A DNA stretch of 52,669 nucleotides from Chloroflexota bacterium (GTDB lineage: Bacteria > Chloroflexota > Limnocylindria > P2-11E): NCBI GenBank assembly GCA_028876375.1, contig JAGWSB010000005.1, forward strand, positions 1 to 52,669, read 5' to 3'. This document shows, one piece after another, positions 1-7,620 of the stretch. Under the pieces are notes generated by a model that did not search any database, was not told the origin of the DNA, and was given only the letters and a program-made list of their open reading frames with translations. Made by a program: the position numbers and the translations under genes. Positions within the stretch are counted from its first letter, which is position 1. Every line of letters starts with the position of its first letter.

Positions 1-525
1 GACGAACGTGATGCTGCTCTCCTCCTCGGCGACGACGATGGTGCGCGAGAGGCAGGCCGCATCGCCGGCCGCCCAGGTGCGCTCCGATGTGATCGGCACA
101 CGCGCCGCGACGCCGCGCGAGACGTGCACGAACGTCCCGGCGGTCCAGAGCGCATCCGCGACCGCGGAGATCGCGCCGTGTGTCGGGACCTTCCCGCCGC
201 CGTCGATCCAGCGCTCGACGAGGTCGGGGCGCTCGCGCACGGCGACGTCGAGATCGGCGACGTAGACGCCCTCCGGGAGCGCATCGCGGCCGCGCGCGAC
301 CGTCGAGCGGGCCCCCACCAGCGGCGACGCGGGGACGGACGCCGGAGGGAAGCGCCGCCATTCCTCTTCGTGCCCCGTCGGCCAGGGAAGCTCGTTCACG
401 CGCTCGGCGGCCGCGCGGCGCGAGCGCCGAAGCCACTCCGGCTCGCCGCGCTCCACAGAGAACCGCTCGACCACGTCCGGGTCGAGCGGCTGGTGCAACG
501 TGGGGAGGGTCGCGGTCGCGGTCAC
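1..525 (-). CDS. sufD: SufD, FeS cluster assembly protein (partial, C-terminus outside window)
   Basis: The first 175 codons of a SufD-type subunit of the SufBCD Fe-S scaffold complex. The frame is open from a GTG at 525 to the window edge. The N-terminal part reads as a helical region with [17 protein letters not shown] and [14 protein letters not shown], followed by the start of the beta-helix core ([16 protein letters not shown], then [15 protein letters not shown]), which parallels the SufB core. It overlaps sufB by four bases (GTGA, 525-522), so the two are probably translationally coupled. Identification rests on this sequence pattern and on the position after sufB. The C-terminal half cannot be judged. 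Confidence 0.85.
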   Translation of the reverse strand, partial: MTATATLPTLHQPLDPDVVERFSVERGEPEWLRRSRRAAAERVNELPWPTGHEEEWRRFPPASVPASPLVGARSTVARGRDALPEGVYVADLDVAVRERPDLVERWIDGGGKVPTHGAISAVADALWTAGTFVHVSRGVAARVPITSERTWAAGDAACLSRTIVVAEEESSITFV

Positions 526-1934
526 CCGATGGCGCCGGCCATCTGGAGCTGGATGAGACGGTTCATCTCGATGGCGTAGTCCATCGGGAGCGTCTTCACG
601 ATCGGCTCGATGAAGCCGTTCACGACCATGGCCGTGGCATCGCTCTCGGAGAGGCCGCGGCTCATCAGGTAGAAGAGCTGCTCCTCGCCGACCTTCGAGA
701 CGCTCGCCTCGTGGCCGATGGTGACGTCATCCTCCTCGATCTCCATGACCGGGAACGTCTGGCTCTGCGCGGTCTCGTCGAGCATGAGCGCGTCGCAGCG
801 GACGGTGCTCTTGGCGCCGTGGCAGCCGGGGTAGATCTTCACCAGGCCACGGTAGTTCTGCTTGCCGGTGCCCTTGCTGATGCCCTTGCTCGTGATGATG
901 CTCGTCGTGTTCGGCGCGGCGTGGACCATCTTGGCGCCGGCATCCTGCGTCTGCGCGTCACCGGCGAAGGCGACGGACAAGACCTCGCCGTGCGCGCGCT
1001 CGCCCATGAGGTACACGGACGGGTACTTCATCGTCACGTGGCTGCCGAGGTTCGCGTCGATCCATGTCATCCGCCCGTCCTTCTGCACCATGGCGCGCTT
1101 CGTGACGAGGTTGTAGACGTTGTGGCTCCAGTTCTGGATGGTCGTGTAGCGGACGTCGGCGCCGTCCTTGACGATGATCTCGACGACGGCGCTGTGGAGC
1201 GTCGCGGTCGAGAAGATCGGCGCGGTGCAGCCCTCGACATAGTGCACGCTCGAGCCGGGCTCGGCGATGATCAGCGTGCGCTCGAACTGGCCGGCGTTCT
1301 CGCTGTTGATGCGGAAGTACGCCTGGAGCGGCAGCGTGACGTGCACGCCCGGCGGCACCCACACGAACGATCCGCCTGACCACACCGCGGTGTTGAGCGC
1401 GGCGAGCTTGTTGTCGTTGGCGGGGATCACCGTCCCGAAGTGCTCCTTGACGATGTCCTCGTGCTCGCGCAGCGCGGTGTCGGTGTCCATGAAGATGACG
1501 CCCTGCGCCTCGAGGTCCTTGCGGATGTTGTGGTAGATGGACTCGCTGTCGAATTGGGATCCGACACCCGCGAGGTACTTCTGCTCCGCCTGGGGGATGC
1601 CGAGCTTGTCGAACGTCTGCTTGATGTACTTGGGGACGTCTTCCCAGTTCTTCGCGCTCTTGTCCGACGCGCGGAGGTAGTAGTAGATGTCCTCGAAATC
1701 GATCCCTGACAGGTCGGCGCCCCATGTCGGCATGGGACGACTGCGATAGTGGCGGTACGCCTTGAGGCGGCGCTCGAGCATCCACTGCGGCTCGTGCTTG
1801 TACGTCTGGCTGATCTCGCGAATGACCTCCTCATCGAGGCCCTTCTTGAGCTTGTTGATGTACGAGACGTCGTCGTGCCAGCCGTACTGGTAGGCGTCGG
1901 GGAGCTGGTCTTGGACCTTCGGCTGAACTGCCAT
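522..1934 (-). CDS. sufB: SufB, Fe-S cluster scaffold subunit
   Basis: A 470-residue SufB, the subunit on which the SufBC2D complex builds clusters from SufS/SufU sulphur. Family hallmarks are the N-terminal [20 protein letters not shown] region, [20 protein letters not shown], the beta-helix part ending [18 protein letters not shown] with two cysteines, and the C-terminal [20 protein letters not shown]. The frame is open to 2030, but the ATG at 1934 gives the usual family length and the first conserved block follows directly. A 155-base gap separates it from the upstream oxidoreductase gene and holds its own promoter-like signal and the element shared with the rrf2 promoter. Confidence 0.96.
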   Translation of the reverse strand: MAVQPKVQDQLPDAYQYGWHDDVSYINKLKKGLDEEVIREISQTYKHEPQWMLERRLKAYRHYRSRPMPTWGADLSGIDFEDIYYYLRASDKSAKNWEDVPKYIKQTFDKLGIPQAEQKYLAGVGSQFDSESIYHNIRKDLEAQGVIFMDTDTALREHEDIVKEHFGTVIPANDNKLAALNTAVWSGGSFVWVPPGVHVTLPLQAYFRINSENAGQFERTLIIAEPGSSVHYVEGCTAPIFSTATLHSAVVEIIVKDGADVRYTTIQNWSHNVYNLVTKRAMVQKDGRMTWIDANLGSHVTMKYPSVYLMGERAHGEVLSVAFAGDAQTQDAGAKMVHAAPNTTSIITSKGISKGTGKQNYRGLVKIYPGCHGAKSTVRCDALMLDETAQSQTFPVMEIEEDDVTIGHEASVSKVGEEQLFYLMSRGLSESDATAMVVNGFIEPIVKTLPMDYAIEMNRLIQLQMAGAIG

Positions 1935-1937
1935 ACG

Positions 1938-1967
1938 GGTATTTTCTACCTGCTGAGTCGGAAATCC
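1938..1967 (-). promoter_or_regulatory. sufB promoter and putative Rrf2 operator
   Basis: Just before sufB the minus strand carries a -10-like TAGAAA (1948-1943) eight bases from the ATG, with a poor -35-like TTGGAT 15 bases further upstream. Read from 1967 on the minus strand, the sequence begins GGATTTCCGA and has GGTAG seven bases later. The same two blocks with the same spacing lie at 5517-5546 over the start of the Rrf2 regulator gene. That makes this a good candidate operator. The binding itself is inferred. Confidence 0.45.
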
Positions 1968-2089
1968 AAGCGCTTCCCCTTCTGGTGTCGGAAGCCGGAG
2001 ACGCGGCGTGACCTCGCGCGGCTCTTCCATCGCAGGACGCCAGTGTGCGCCATCGGACGCGGCCCGCTAGGCGGTCGGCCTCTCGAGCG

Positions 2090-2494
2090 CTACACGCGCT
2101 CCAGGGCGACCATGGGGATGACGCGTGTCGTCTTGGTCTCGTAGTCGCGGAAGCCCGGCATCGCGGCCGTGTGCTGCCCCCATAGCCGATCGCGCTCGGA
2201 TCCCTTCGCGAGCGGGGTGGCGCGGGCGCGGAACTCTTCGCCGTCGGCCTCGACGGTGACATCCGGATGCGCGACGAGGTTGCGGTACCACTCGGGGTCC
2301 GCCGGCGCGCCGCCCTTCGACGCCGCCACGACGTACCGGTCGGCGTCCTTGTGGAACGCGAGGGGATACGTGCGACGCTCGCCGCTCTTTCGGCCGCGCA
2401 CCGTGAGAAGCAGCAAGCGCGGGCCCCATGGTCCGTACTGCTTGCGACCGCTCGCGCGGAAGCCGTCGATGACCGGATCGTTCCTGCTGCTCAA
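2090..2494 (-). CDS. Deazaflavin-dependent nitroreductase-family (DDN/FPOR) oxidoreductase
   Basis: A 134-residue protein of the split-barrel DDN family, whose members usually bind F420 or flavin. Typical features are the opening helix, then LLLLTVRGRKSGERRTYPLAF (shown here in part as VRGRKSGERRTYPL), DRYVVAASKGGAPADPEWYRNL, HPDVTVEADGEEFRARA and the closing helix with LWGQHTAAMPGFRDYETKT. The start is a TTG at 2494, 39 bases after sufU. It sits inside the suf cluster between sufU and sufB, which is unusual. Its substrate cannot be told from sequence, and a link to redox or Fe-S repair is only a guess from position. Confidence 0.82.
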   Translation of the reverse strand: MSSRNDPVIDGFRASGRKQYGPWGPRLLLLTVRGRKSGERRTYPLAFHKDADRYVVAASKGGAPADPEWYRNLVAHPDVTVEADGEEFRARATPLAKGSERDRLWGQHTAAMPGFRDYETKTTRVIPMVALERV

Positions 2495-2533
2495 AGCTCC
2501 ACCCCCGGTCGCTGAACGCCGGATCGCCGGCGG

Positions 2534-2941
2534 CTATTCCGCCGCTTGCTTCGCCTCTTCGCCCGGCCACGCGGTGAGGCCCCACGCCGCGGCCTTCAGC
2601 GTCTTGAGCGAGAGGAGCGCGCACTTCACGCGCGCGGGGCTGAGGGTGATGCCGAGGTCCTCGAGGACGGCTTCCTTGTCGATGCCCTTGACCTCGTCCA
2701 GCGTCTTGCCCTTGATCCGCTCCGTGAGCAGCGACGCGGAGGCTTGCGAGATGGCGCAGCCGCGGCCGGTGAAGTGGACGTCGTCGATCCGCCCGCTCTC
2801 GCCGACGAGCAGGAACATCGTGATCTCGTCGCCGCAGAGAGGGTTCGTGTCGTGGTAGTGGTGCGTCGCTCCCTCGAGCTCGCCGTAGTTCCGCGGGTTC
2901 TTGTAGTGGTCGAGGATGTTCTCGCGGTAGAGGTCGTCCAT
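2534..2941 (-). CDS. sufU: SufU, sulphur-accepting partner of SufS
   Basis: A 135-residue IscU-like SufU. In SUF systems of this type it is a zinc protein that takes persulphide sulphur from SufS. It begins MDDLYRENILDHYKNPRNYG, the classic opening. The three cysteines are in NPLCGDE, RGCAISQAS and RVKCALL, and the aspartate of CGDE is present. The last is followed by a short tail ending EEAKQAAE. ATG at 2941, 18 bases after the sufS stop. The SufU-type insertion (KGIDKEAVLEDLGI region) favours SufU over housekeeping IscU. Confidence 0.95.
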   Translation of the reverse strand: MDDLYRENILDHYKNPRNYGELEGATHHYHDTNPLCGDEITMFLLVGESGRIDDVHFTGRGCAISQASASLLTERIKGKTLDEVKGIDKEAVLEDLGITLSPARVKCALLSLKTLKAAAWGLTAWPGEEAKQAAE

Positions 2942-2959
2942 CAGGTCAAAGACTAAGGG

Positions 2960-4222
2960 CTAGAGGCCGAAGACCTTCTTCGCCTTCCGCACGGCGGCCA
3001 CGAGAGCGTCCATCTCCTCGTTCGTGTTGTAGAGGTAGGTGCTCGCGCGCGTCGTCGCGCTGACGCCGAGGCGCGTCATGAGCGGGTTGTTGCAGTGGTG
3101 TCCGGCGCGCACCGCGATGCCCTCGCGGTCGAGGAGCGTCGCCATGTCGTGCGGGTGGATGCCCTTGACGTCGAACGACACCACGCCGACGCGGTCGCGC
3201 GTGTCGTGCGGTCCGAAGACGGTCACGCCGTCCTCGGCCAGTAGGGGCGGGAGGAGGTGCGCGACGAGCGCGACCTCGTGGCGGTGGATGGCGTCGATGC
3301 CGACCTCCTCGAGGTAGCGCACCGCGGCGCCGAGGCCGATGGCGTCGACGTACGCCGAGGTCCCCGCCTCGAACTTCCACGGCAGCTCGTTCCAGTCGCT
3401 CCGTTCGATCGAGACGCGGCTGATCATGTCGCCGCCGTACAGGAACGGACGCATCCGCTCCAGGAGCGCGGCGCGGCCCCACACGACGCCCGAGCCGACC
3501 GGTCCGAGCATCTTGTGGCCGCTGAAGGCGATGAAGTCGCAGCCGATGTCCTGGACGTCGACGCGCATGTGCGGCGCCGACTGCGCGGCGTCGACGATCG
3601 TCGTCGCGCCCGCGCGCTTCGCCCAGCCGACGACCTCCTTCACCGGATCGATCACTCCGAGGCCGTTCGACGTGTGCGTGATCGCGAGGACCTTCGCGCC
3701 CTTCTCCAGCTCGGCGCGCATCTGGTCCAGGCGGAGGCGCCCATCGTCGTCGATGTCGACGACGACGAGCTCGGCTCCGACGTCCTGCGCGAGCTGCTGC
3801 CACGGCACGAAGCTCGAGTGGTGCTCGAGGACGGTCGTGACGACGCGGTCGCCCTTCCTCAGGTTGTCGCGGCCCCACGCGTAGGCGACCAGGTTGAGGC
3901 CCTCCGTCGCGTTGCGCACGAAAATGACCTCGCGTGGCGAAGGCGCGTTGATGAAGCGCGCGACCGCGGCGCGCGCGTCCTCGAACGCGGCCGTGGTCCG
4001 CTCCGAGAACTCGTAGACGCCGCGGTGGATGTTCGCGTTGTGCTCCTCGTATACGACGCGCATGGCCTCGAGGACCTGCCGCGGCTTCTGGCTGGTCGAG
4101 GCGCTGTCGAGCCAGACGAGCGGCTTGCCGTGCACCGTCTGCGACAGCACGGGGAAGTCCTGTCGGATGCGCGCGACGTCGAGCGTCGCCGCGGATCCGG
4201 TCGCGCGCGCGGTCACGGCCAT
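2960..4222 (-). CDS. sufS: SufS, group II cysteine desulfurase
   Basis: A 420-residue PLP enzyme that removes sulphur from cysteine and passes it to SufU. Visible landmarks are RQDFPVLSQTVHGKPLVWLD at the start, the PLP lysine in FSGHKMLGPVGSGV, TVLEHHSSFVPWQ, the histidine-rich site and the catalytic cysteine in VRAGHHCNNPLMTRLG. Full length for the family. The ATG at 4222 is preceded by a strong Shine-Dalgarno sequence in TAAGGAGG (4235-4228), where the TAA is the sufC stop, so sufC and sufS are closely coupled. Confidence 0.96.
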   Translation of the reverse strand: MAVTARATGSAATLDVARIRQDFPVLSQTVHGKPLVWLDSASTSQKPRQVLEAMRVVYEEHNANIHRGVYEFSERTTAAFEDARAAVARFINAPSPREVIFVRNATEGLNLVAYAWGRDNLRKGDRVVTTVLEHHSSFVPWQQLAQDVGAELVVVDIDDDGRLRLDQMRAELEKGAKVLAITHTSNGLGVIDPVKEVVGWAKRAGATTIVDAAQSAPHMRVDVQDIGCDFIAFSGHKMLGPVGSGVVWGRAALLERMRPFLYGGDMISRVSIERSDWNELPWKFEAGTSAYVDAIGLGAAVRYLEEVGIDAIHRHEVALVAHLLPPLLAEDGVTVFGPHDTRDRVGVVSFDVKGIHPHDMATLLDREGIAVRAGHHCNNPLMTRLGVSATTRASTYLYNTNEEMDALVAAVRKAKKVFGL

Positions 4223-4232
4223 GGGGGCCTCC

Positions 4233-5003
4233 TTAGACCTTGCCGGCGTAGAGCTCTTCGCGGACGAAGTCGTACCCCTTGTTCTCGAGCTCGGCGGCGA
4301 GCTCGCGCCCGCCGGTCCGGACGATGCGTCCGTCGATGAGGACGTGGACGTAGTCGGGGTGGACGTAGCGAAGGATGCGCTCGTAGTGCGTGATGAGGAG
4401 GATGCCGACCTCGGGGGAGCGAAGCGCCTCGATGCCCATCGCCACGGTCTGGAGAGCGTCGATGTCGAGCCCGGAGTCGGTCTCGTCGAGAAGCGCGAAC
4501 CGCGGCTGGAACATGTGCATCTGCAGCATCTCGAGGCGCTTCTTCTCGCCGCCGGAGAAGCCCTCGTTGACCGACCGCGTGAGGAACGCGTCGTCGACCT
4601 CGAGGAGCTTCGTCTTCTCGGCGAGGAGCTTGCGGAACTGCGGGATGGGGACGTCGTTCTTCTGCCCGTCGGTCTGGCGACGCGCGTTGATCGCCGTCCG
4701 CAGGAAGCTCGCGACGGAGACGCCGGGGATGGCGATGGGGTACTGGAACGCGAGGAACATCCCGGCCTTCGCGCGCTGGTCGACAGGCAACGCGAGGAGA
4801 TCGGCCCCGTCGTACGTCACCGTCCCGGCGGTCACCTTGTACCGGGGATGGCCCATGATCGTGAGCGCGAGCGTGCTCTTGCCCGAGCCGTTCGGGCCCA
4901 TGACGGCGTGCACCTCGCCGGTGGGGATGGCGAGGTCGATCCCCTTGAGGATCTCCTTCCCCTCGACGGTGACGTGCAGGCCGCGGACCTCGAGCGTCGC
5001 CAT
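4233..5003 (-). CDS. sufC: SufC, ABC-type ATPase of the SufBCD complex
   Basis: A 256-residue cytoplasmic ABC ATPase that drives conformational change in SufBCD rather than transport. Walker A is GPNGSGKSTL. The Q-loop region is FLAFQYPIAIPGVS, a SufC trademark. The signature is FSGGEKKRLEMLQM and Walker B reads ALLDETDSGLDIDAL, where SufC has ETDSGLD instead of the usual DEPTSGLD. The H-loop is LLITHYERIL. It lies six bases after the Rrf2 regulator gene and eleven bases before sufS. Confidence 0.97.
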   Translation of the reverse strand: MATLEVRGLHVTVEGKEILKGIDLAIPTGEVHAVMGPNGSGKSTLALTIMGHPRYKVTAGTVTYDGADLLALPVDQRAKAGMFLAFQYPIAIPGVSVASFLRTAINARRQTDGQKNDVPIPQFRKLLAEKTKLLEVDDAFLTRSVNEGFSGGEKKRLEMLQMHMFQPRFALLDETDSGLDIDALQTVAMGIEALRSPEVGILLITHYERILRYVHPDYVHVLIDGRIVRTGGRELAAELENKGYDFVREELYAGKV

Positions 5004-5008
5004 CTCGC

Positions 5009-5530
5009 TCAGGCTCGCGCCTTCGGCGCGTGCATGGTCGGTGCGCCGGCGAGAACGGCGGAGCCGGACCTCGCCCGCTGCCGTTCAGACGGCCACTTCG
5101 CGAGCTCGGCGAGCGTGAGGGAGTCGAGCGCGCCGGCGATCGTCGCCTGGAGCTTCACCCACAGCTGGCGGGTGCCGCACTTCGGCTCGTGGGGACAGTT
5201 CACGATGGGGTCGCCCTCCGCGGTGCACACCTGCGGCTCGATCGGCCCCTCGAGGGCCCGGACGACGTCACCCGCCGTCACGCTCGACGGATCCTTCGCG
5301 AGCTGGTAGCCACCGCCGGCGCCGCGCTTGCCGCTGACGAGGCCGGCGCGCCGCAGGGACGCGACGAGCTGCTCGAGGTACGCCTCGGGGAGCGATTCGC
5401 CCTCCGCGACGCTGCGCAGGCTGACGCTCCCCTGACCGAACCGCCGAGCGAGCTCGACCATGACGCGCATCCCGTATTCGCCGCGGGTCGAGACGTGGAA
5501 CGCGGTGGCTTGGAGGGGATTTCCGATCAT
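5009..5530 (-). CDS. Rrf2-family Fe-S sensing regulator of the suf operon
   Basis: A 173-residue Rrf2/IscR/SufR-type repressor. The N-terminal winged helix contains STRGEYGMRVMVELARRFG, LPEAYLEQLVASLRRAGLV and SGKRGAGGGYQLAKDP. The Fe-S ligand loop has three cysteines, at CTAEGDPIVNCPHEPKC, with the spacing typical of cluster-binding members. The frame extends to 5620, but the ATG at 5530 fits the family start and lies ten bases after a good -10. First gene of the suf operon, so it probably autoregulates. It could be called SufR or IscR; sequence alone does not choose. Confidence 0.9.
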   Translation of the reverse strand: MIGNPLQATAFHVSTRGEYGMRVMVELARRFGQGSVSLRSVAEGESLPEAYLEQLVASLRRAGLVSGKRGAGGGYQLAKDPSSVTAGDVVRALEGPIEPQVCTAEGDPIVNCPHEPKCGTRQLWVKLQATIAGALDSLTLAELAKWPSERQRARSGSAVLAGAPTMHAPKARA

Positions 5531-5569
5531 TCTGGTAGGGATTGTAGCGACGAGCGGGGCGTGCGGTAA
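5517..5569 (-). promoter_or_regulatory. Promoter of the Rrf2-suf operon with overlapping putative operator
   Basis: A -10-like TACAAT (minus strand, 5546-5541) lies ten bases before the ATG at 5530, with a partial -35 match TTACCG (5569-5564) at a 17-base spacer. Transcription would start within a few bases of the ATG, giving a very short leader or none. On the plus strand 5517-5546 reads GGATTTCCGA, then after seven bases GGTAG, the two blocks also found before sufB (there in the gene's own orientation). The element overlaps both the -10 and the first codons, which suits repression. Confidence 0.5.
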
Positions 5570-5669
5570 GTGCCGTTCGGAGGGCCGCGGAGGCCTCGTG
5601 GTCGCTGCCTGCTTTCTCACACCGCGCTGCCGCCGACGCTAGCAGACCGCCGTCCGCTGGGGCACTCGA

Positions 5670-6596
5670 TCAGCGCGAGCCGCGGAGCCGCGGGTCGAGC
5701 GCGTCGCGGAGCCCGTCGCCGATGAGGTACAGGGACAGGACGGTGAGGAAGATCATCACCCCGGGCGAGACGACGAGCCACCAAGCGCGAACGAAGTACG
5801 AGGCGGCGTTCGTCAGCATGTTCCCCCACGACGGCGTCGGCGGCGTGATCCCGAGGCCGAGGTACGACAGCGCCGACTCGATGAGGATGATGCCGCCCGC
5901 GTCGATGGCGGCGAGGACGAAGATGAGCGGGAGGATGTTCGGCAGGATGTGGCGGATCATGATCCGCGCCTGCGAGGCCCCTACGGTGCGCGCCGCCGTC
6001 ACGAACTCGCGCTCGCGGAGCGCGAACGTCTGTCCACGGACGAAATTCGCGATGCCGGTCCAGATGAGGAACCCCAGGACGGCGATGAGGACCGGGGGAC
6101 CGGGCGTGAACAGCCCGGCGAAGATGAGGAGCAGGTAGAGCGTCGGTATGGAGTTGAGCGTCGTGACGGACCAGGTGACGATGTCGTCCCAGACGCCGCG
6201 GTAGTACCCGGCGGAGAGCCCGATGGCGATGCCGACGGTCATGTTGATGAGGCTCGCGAGGAACGCCACGGCGAGCGACACGCGGCCGCCGTAGAGGAGC
6301 CGCACCACCTGGCTGCGGCCGATCTCGTCCGCCCCGAGCATGTAGGCGAGCGGGTCGAGGGTCGGCTTCGCGTACGCCTTGAGCAGCTCTTGATCCTCGA
6401 ACTTCATGTGGAAGACGTGATCGGCCAGGACGTCCGCGGCGAGCGCGAGCACGACGAGGACCGCGAGGACGACGAAGGCGGCGATGGTGACGCGATCGTG
6501 GCGGATCCGCCACCACGCGTCGCTCCACAGTCCGGCGGACGCGCGTCTGGATCCGCGGACGCCGGCGACGAGGGACTCCGCGGCGGCGCTCGCCAC
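5670..6596 (-). CDS. Peptide/nickel-type ABC transporter permease (DppC/OppC family)
   Basis: A 308-residue inner-membrane permease. After a cytoplasmic tail comes TM1 (TIAAFVVLAVLVVLALAADV), then the DppC marker MLGADEIGRSQVVRLLYGGRVSLAVAF, further helices, the EAA loop around VTAARTVGASQARIMIRHILPN, and the family ending LSYLGLGITPPTPSWGNML with GDGLRDALDPRLRGS. The GTG at 6596 shares one base with the stop of the upstream permease gene (TAGTG). It is the last gene of the binding protein-B-C module. No ATPase gene follows, so the ATPases at 9454-11594 are the likely partners. Confidence 0.93.
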   Translation of the reverse strand: MASAAAESLVAGVRGSRRASAGLWSDAWWRIRHDRVTIAAFVVLAVLVVLALAADVLADHVFHMKFEDQELLKAYAKPTLDPLAYMLGADEIGRSQVVRLLYGGRVSLAVAFLASLINMTVGIAIGLSAGYYRGVWDDIVTWSVTTLNSIPTLYLLLIFAGLFTPGPPVLIAVLGFLIWTGIANFVRGQTFALREREFVTAARTVGASQARIMIRHILPNILPLIFVLAAIDAGGIILIESALSYLGLGITPPTPSWGNMLTNAASYFVRAWWLVVSPGVMIFLTVLSLYLIGDGLRDALDPRLRGSR

Positions 6597-7555
6597 TATC
6601 CCGTCTTCACCCGCGGATCGACCAGCACGTAGACGACGTCGCGCAGCAGGTAGCTGATGACGAGCAGGAGGCTCGAGATCATCACGCCGGCCATGACGAC
6701 CGGATAGTCCTTCCCCACCACGGACTGGTACGTGAGCTGTCCGATCCCCGGCCAGGTGAAGACCTGCTCGATGACGAGGGCCCCCGAGATGAGGAAGGCG
6801 AGGATGCCGCCGAGCGCGGTGACCATGGGGATGAGCGCGTTCCGGACGGCGTGGACGGCGATGACGGTCGGCTCGAGGAGCCCCTTCGCGCGCGCCGTGC
6901 GGATGTAGTCCTGGTTGATCACCTCGAGCGTCTCGGTCCGCATGATCCGCGCGTAGCTGGCGATCCCGGCGAGGGAGAGGACGAAGGCCGGCATGACGAG
7001 GTGCCGCAGCCGGTCGAGGATGTCCCAATCGTCCTTCCCGATCGTGAGCATCCCCTGGCTCGGGAGCCAGCGGAGCTGGACCGCGAAGACGACGATGAGG
7101 ATCAGGCCGAACCAGAACGAGGGCACGGCGTGGAACACGGTGCTGAACACGCGGATCGCCTGGTCGACGACGCTCCCGCGGCGGAGCGCGGCGACGACGC
7201 CGAGCGGCACGCCGATGAGGAGCTGGAGGACGAGCGCCGCGATGGCGAGCTGCAGCGAGTTCGGGACGCGCGCGAGGATGAGCATCGTGGCCGACTGGTG
7301 GTAGAGGATCGACTGCCCGAAGTCGCCGCGGACCGCCTGGGAGGCCCAGTCGACGTACTGCAGCGGGAGCGGGAGGTCCAGTCCGAGCGCGTGTCGCACG
7401 GCCTCGATGTCCTCGGGCCGCGCGTTCGGATCGCCGAACGTGTACAGGCGAACGGGGTCGCCCGGAGCGAGGTGCGAGATGAGGAACGTGATGAGTGAGA
7501 CGCCGATGAGGGTCGGGATCGTGTAGAGCAGGCGCCGGATGACGAAGCGCCTCAT
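6596..7555 (-). CDS. Peptide/nickel-type ABC transporter permease (DppB/OppB family)
   Basis: A 319-residue permease opening with the family signature MRRFVIRRLLYTIPTLIGVS and LISHLAPGDPV. It continues with GLDLPLPLQYVDW, GDFGQSI and PSFWFGLILIVVFA, the EAA loop (DYIRTARAKGLLEPTVIAVH) and the end VIEQVFTWPGIGQLTYQSVV then DVVYVLVDPRVKTG. Six membrane helices are expected. The start lies 65 bases after the binding-protein stop. The gap contains a 10-bp hairpin that probably lowers permease expression relative to the binding protein. Confidence 0.94.
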   Translation of the reverse strand: MRRFVIRRLLYTIPTLIGVSLITFLISHLAPGDPVRLYTFGDPNARPEDIEAVRHALGLDLPLPLQYVDWASQAVRGDFGQSILYHQSATMLILARVPNSLQLAIAALVLQLLIGVPLGVVAALRRGSVVDQAIRVFSTVFHAVPSFWFGLILIVVFAVQLRWLPSQGMLTIGKDDWDILDRLRHLVMPAFVLSLAGIASYARIMRTETLEVINQDYIRTARAKGLLEPTVIAVHAVRNALIPMVTALGGILAFLISGALVIEQVFTWPGIGQLTYQSVVGKDYPVVMAGVMISSLLLVISYLLRDVVYVLVDPRVKTG

Positions 7556-7580
7556 GTCATCCCCTCATGGCCGGGTGCGA

Positions 7581-7609
7581 TGGTGGAGCGCCGCATGGAC
7601 GCTCCACCA
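7581..7609 (-). terminator. Intra-operon hairpin between binding-protein and permease genes
   Basis: A perfect 10-bp inverted repeat, TGGTGGAGCG (7581-7590) with CGCTCCACCA (7600-7609) around a 9-base loop. It begins 12 bases beyond the binding-protein stop. No U tract follows on the minus strand, so it is more likely a partial terminator or 3'-end stabiliser than a full intrinsic terminator. Confidence 0.6.
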
Positions 7610-7620
7610 CCGCCGATCGC

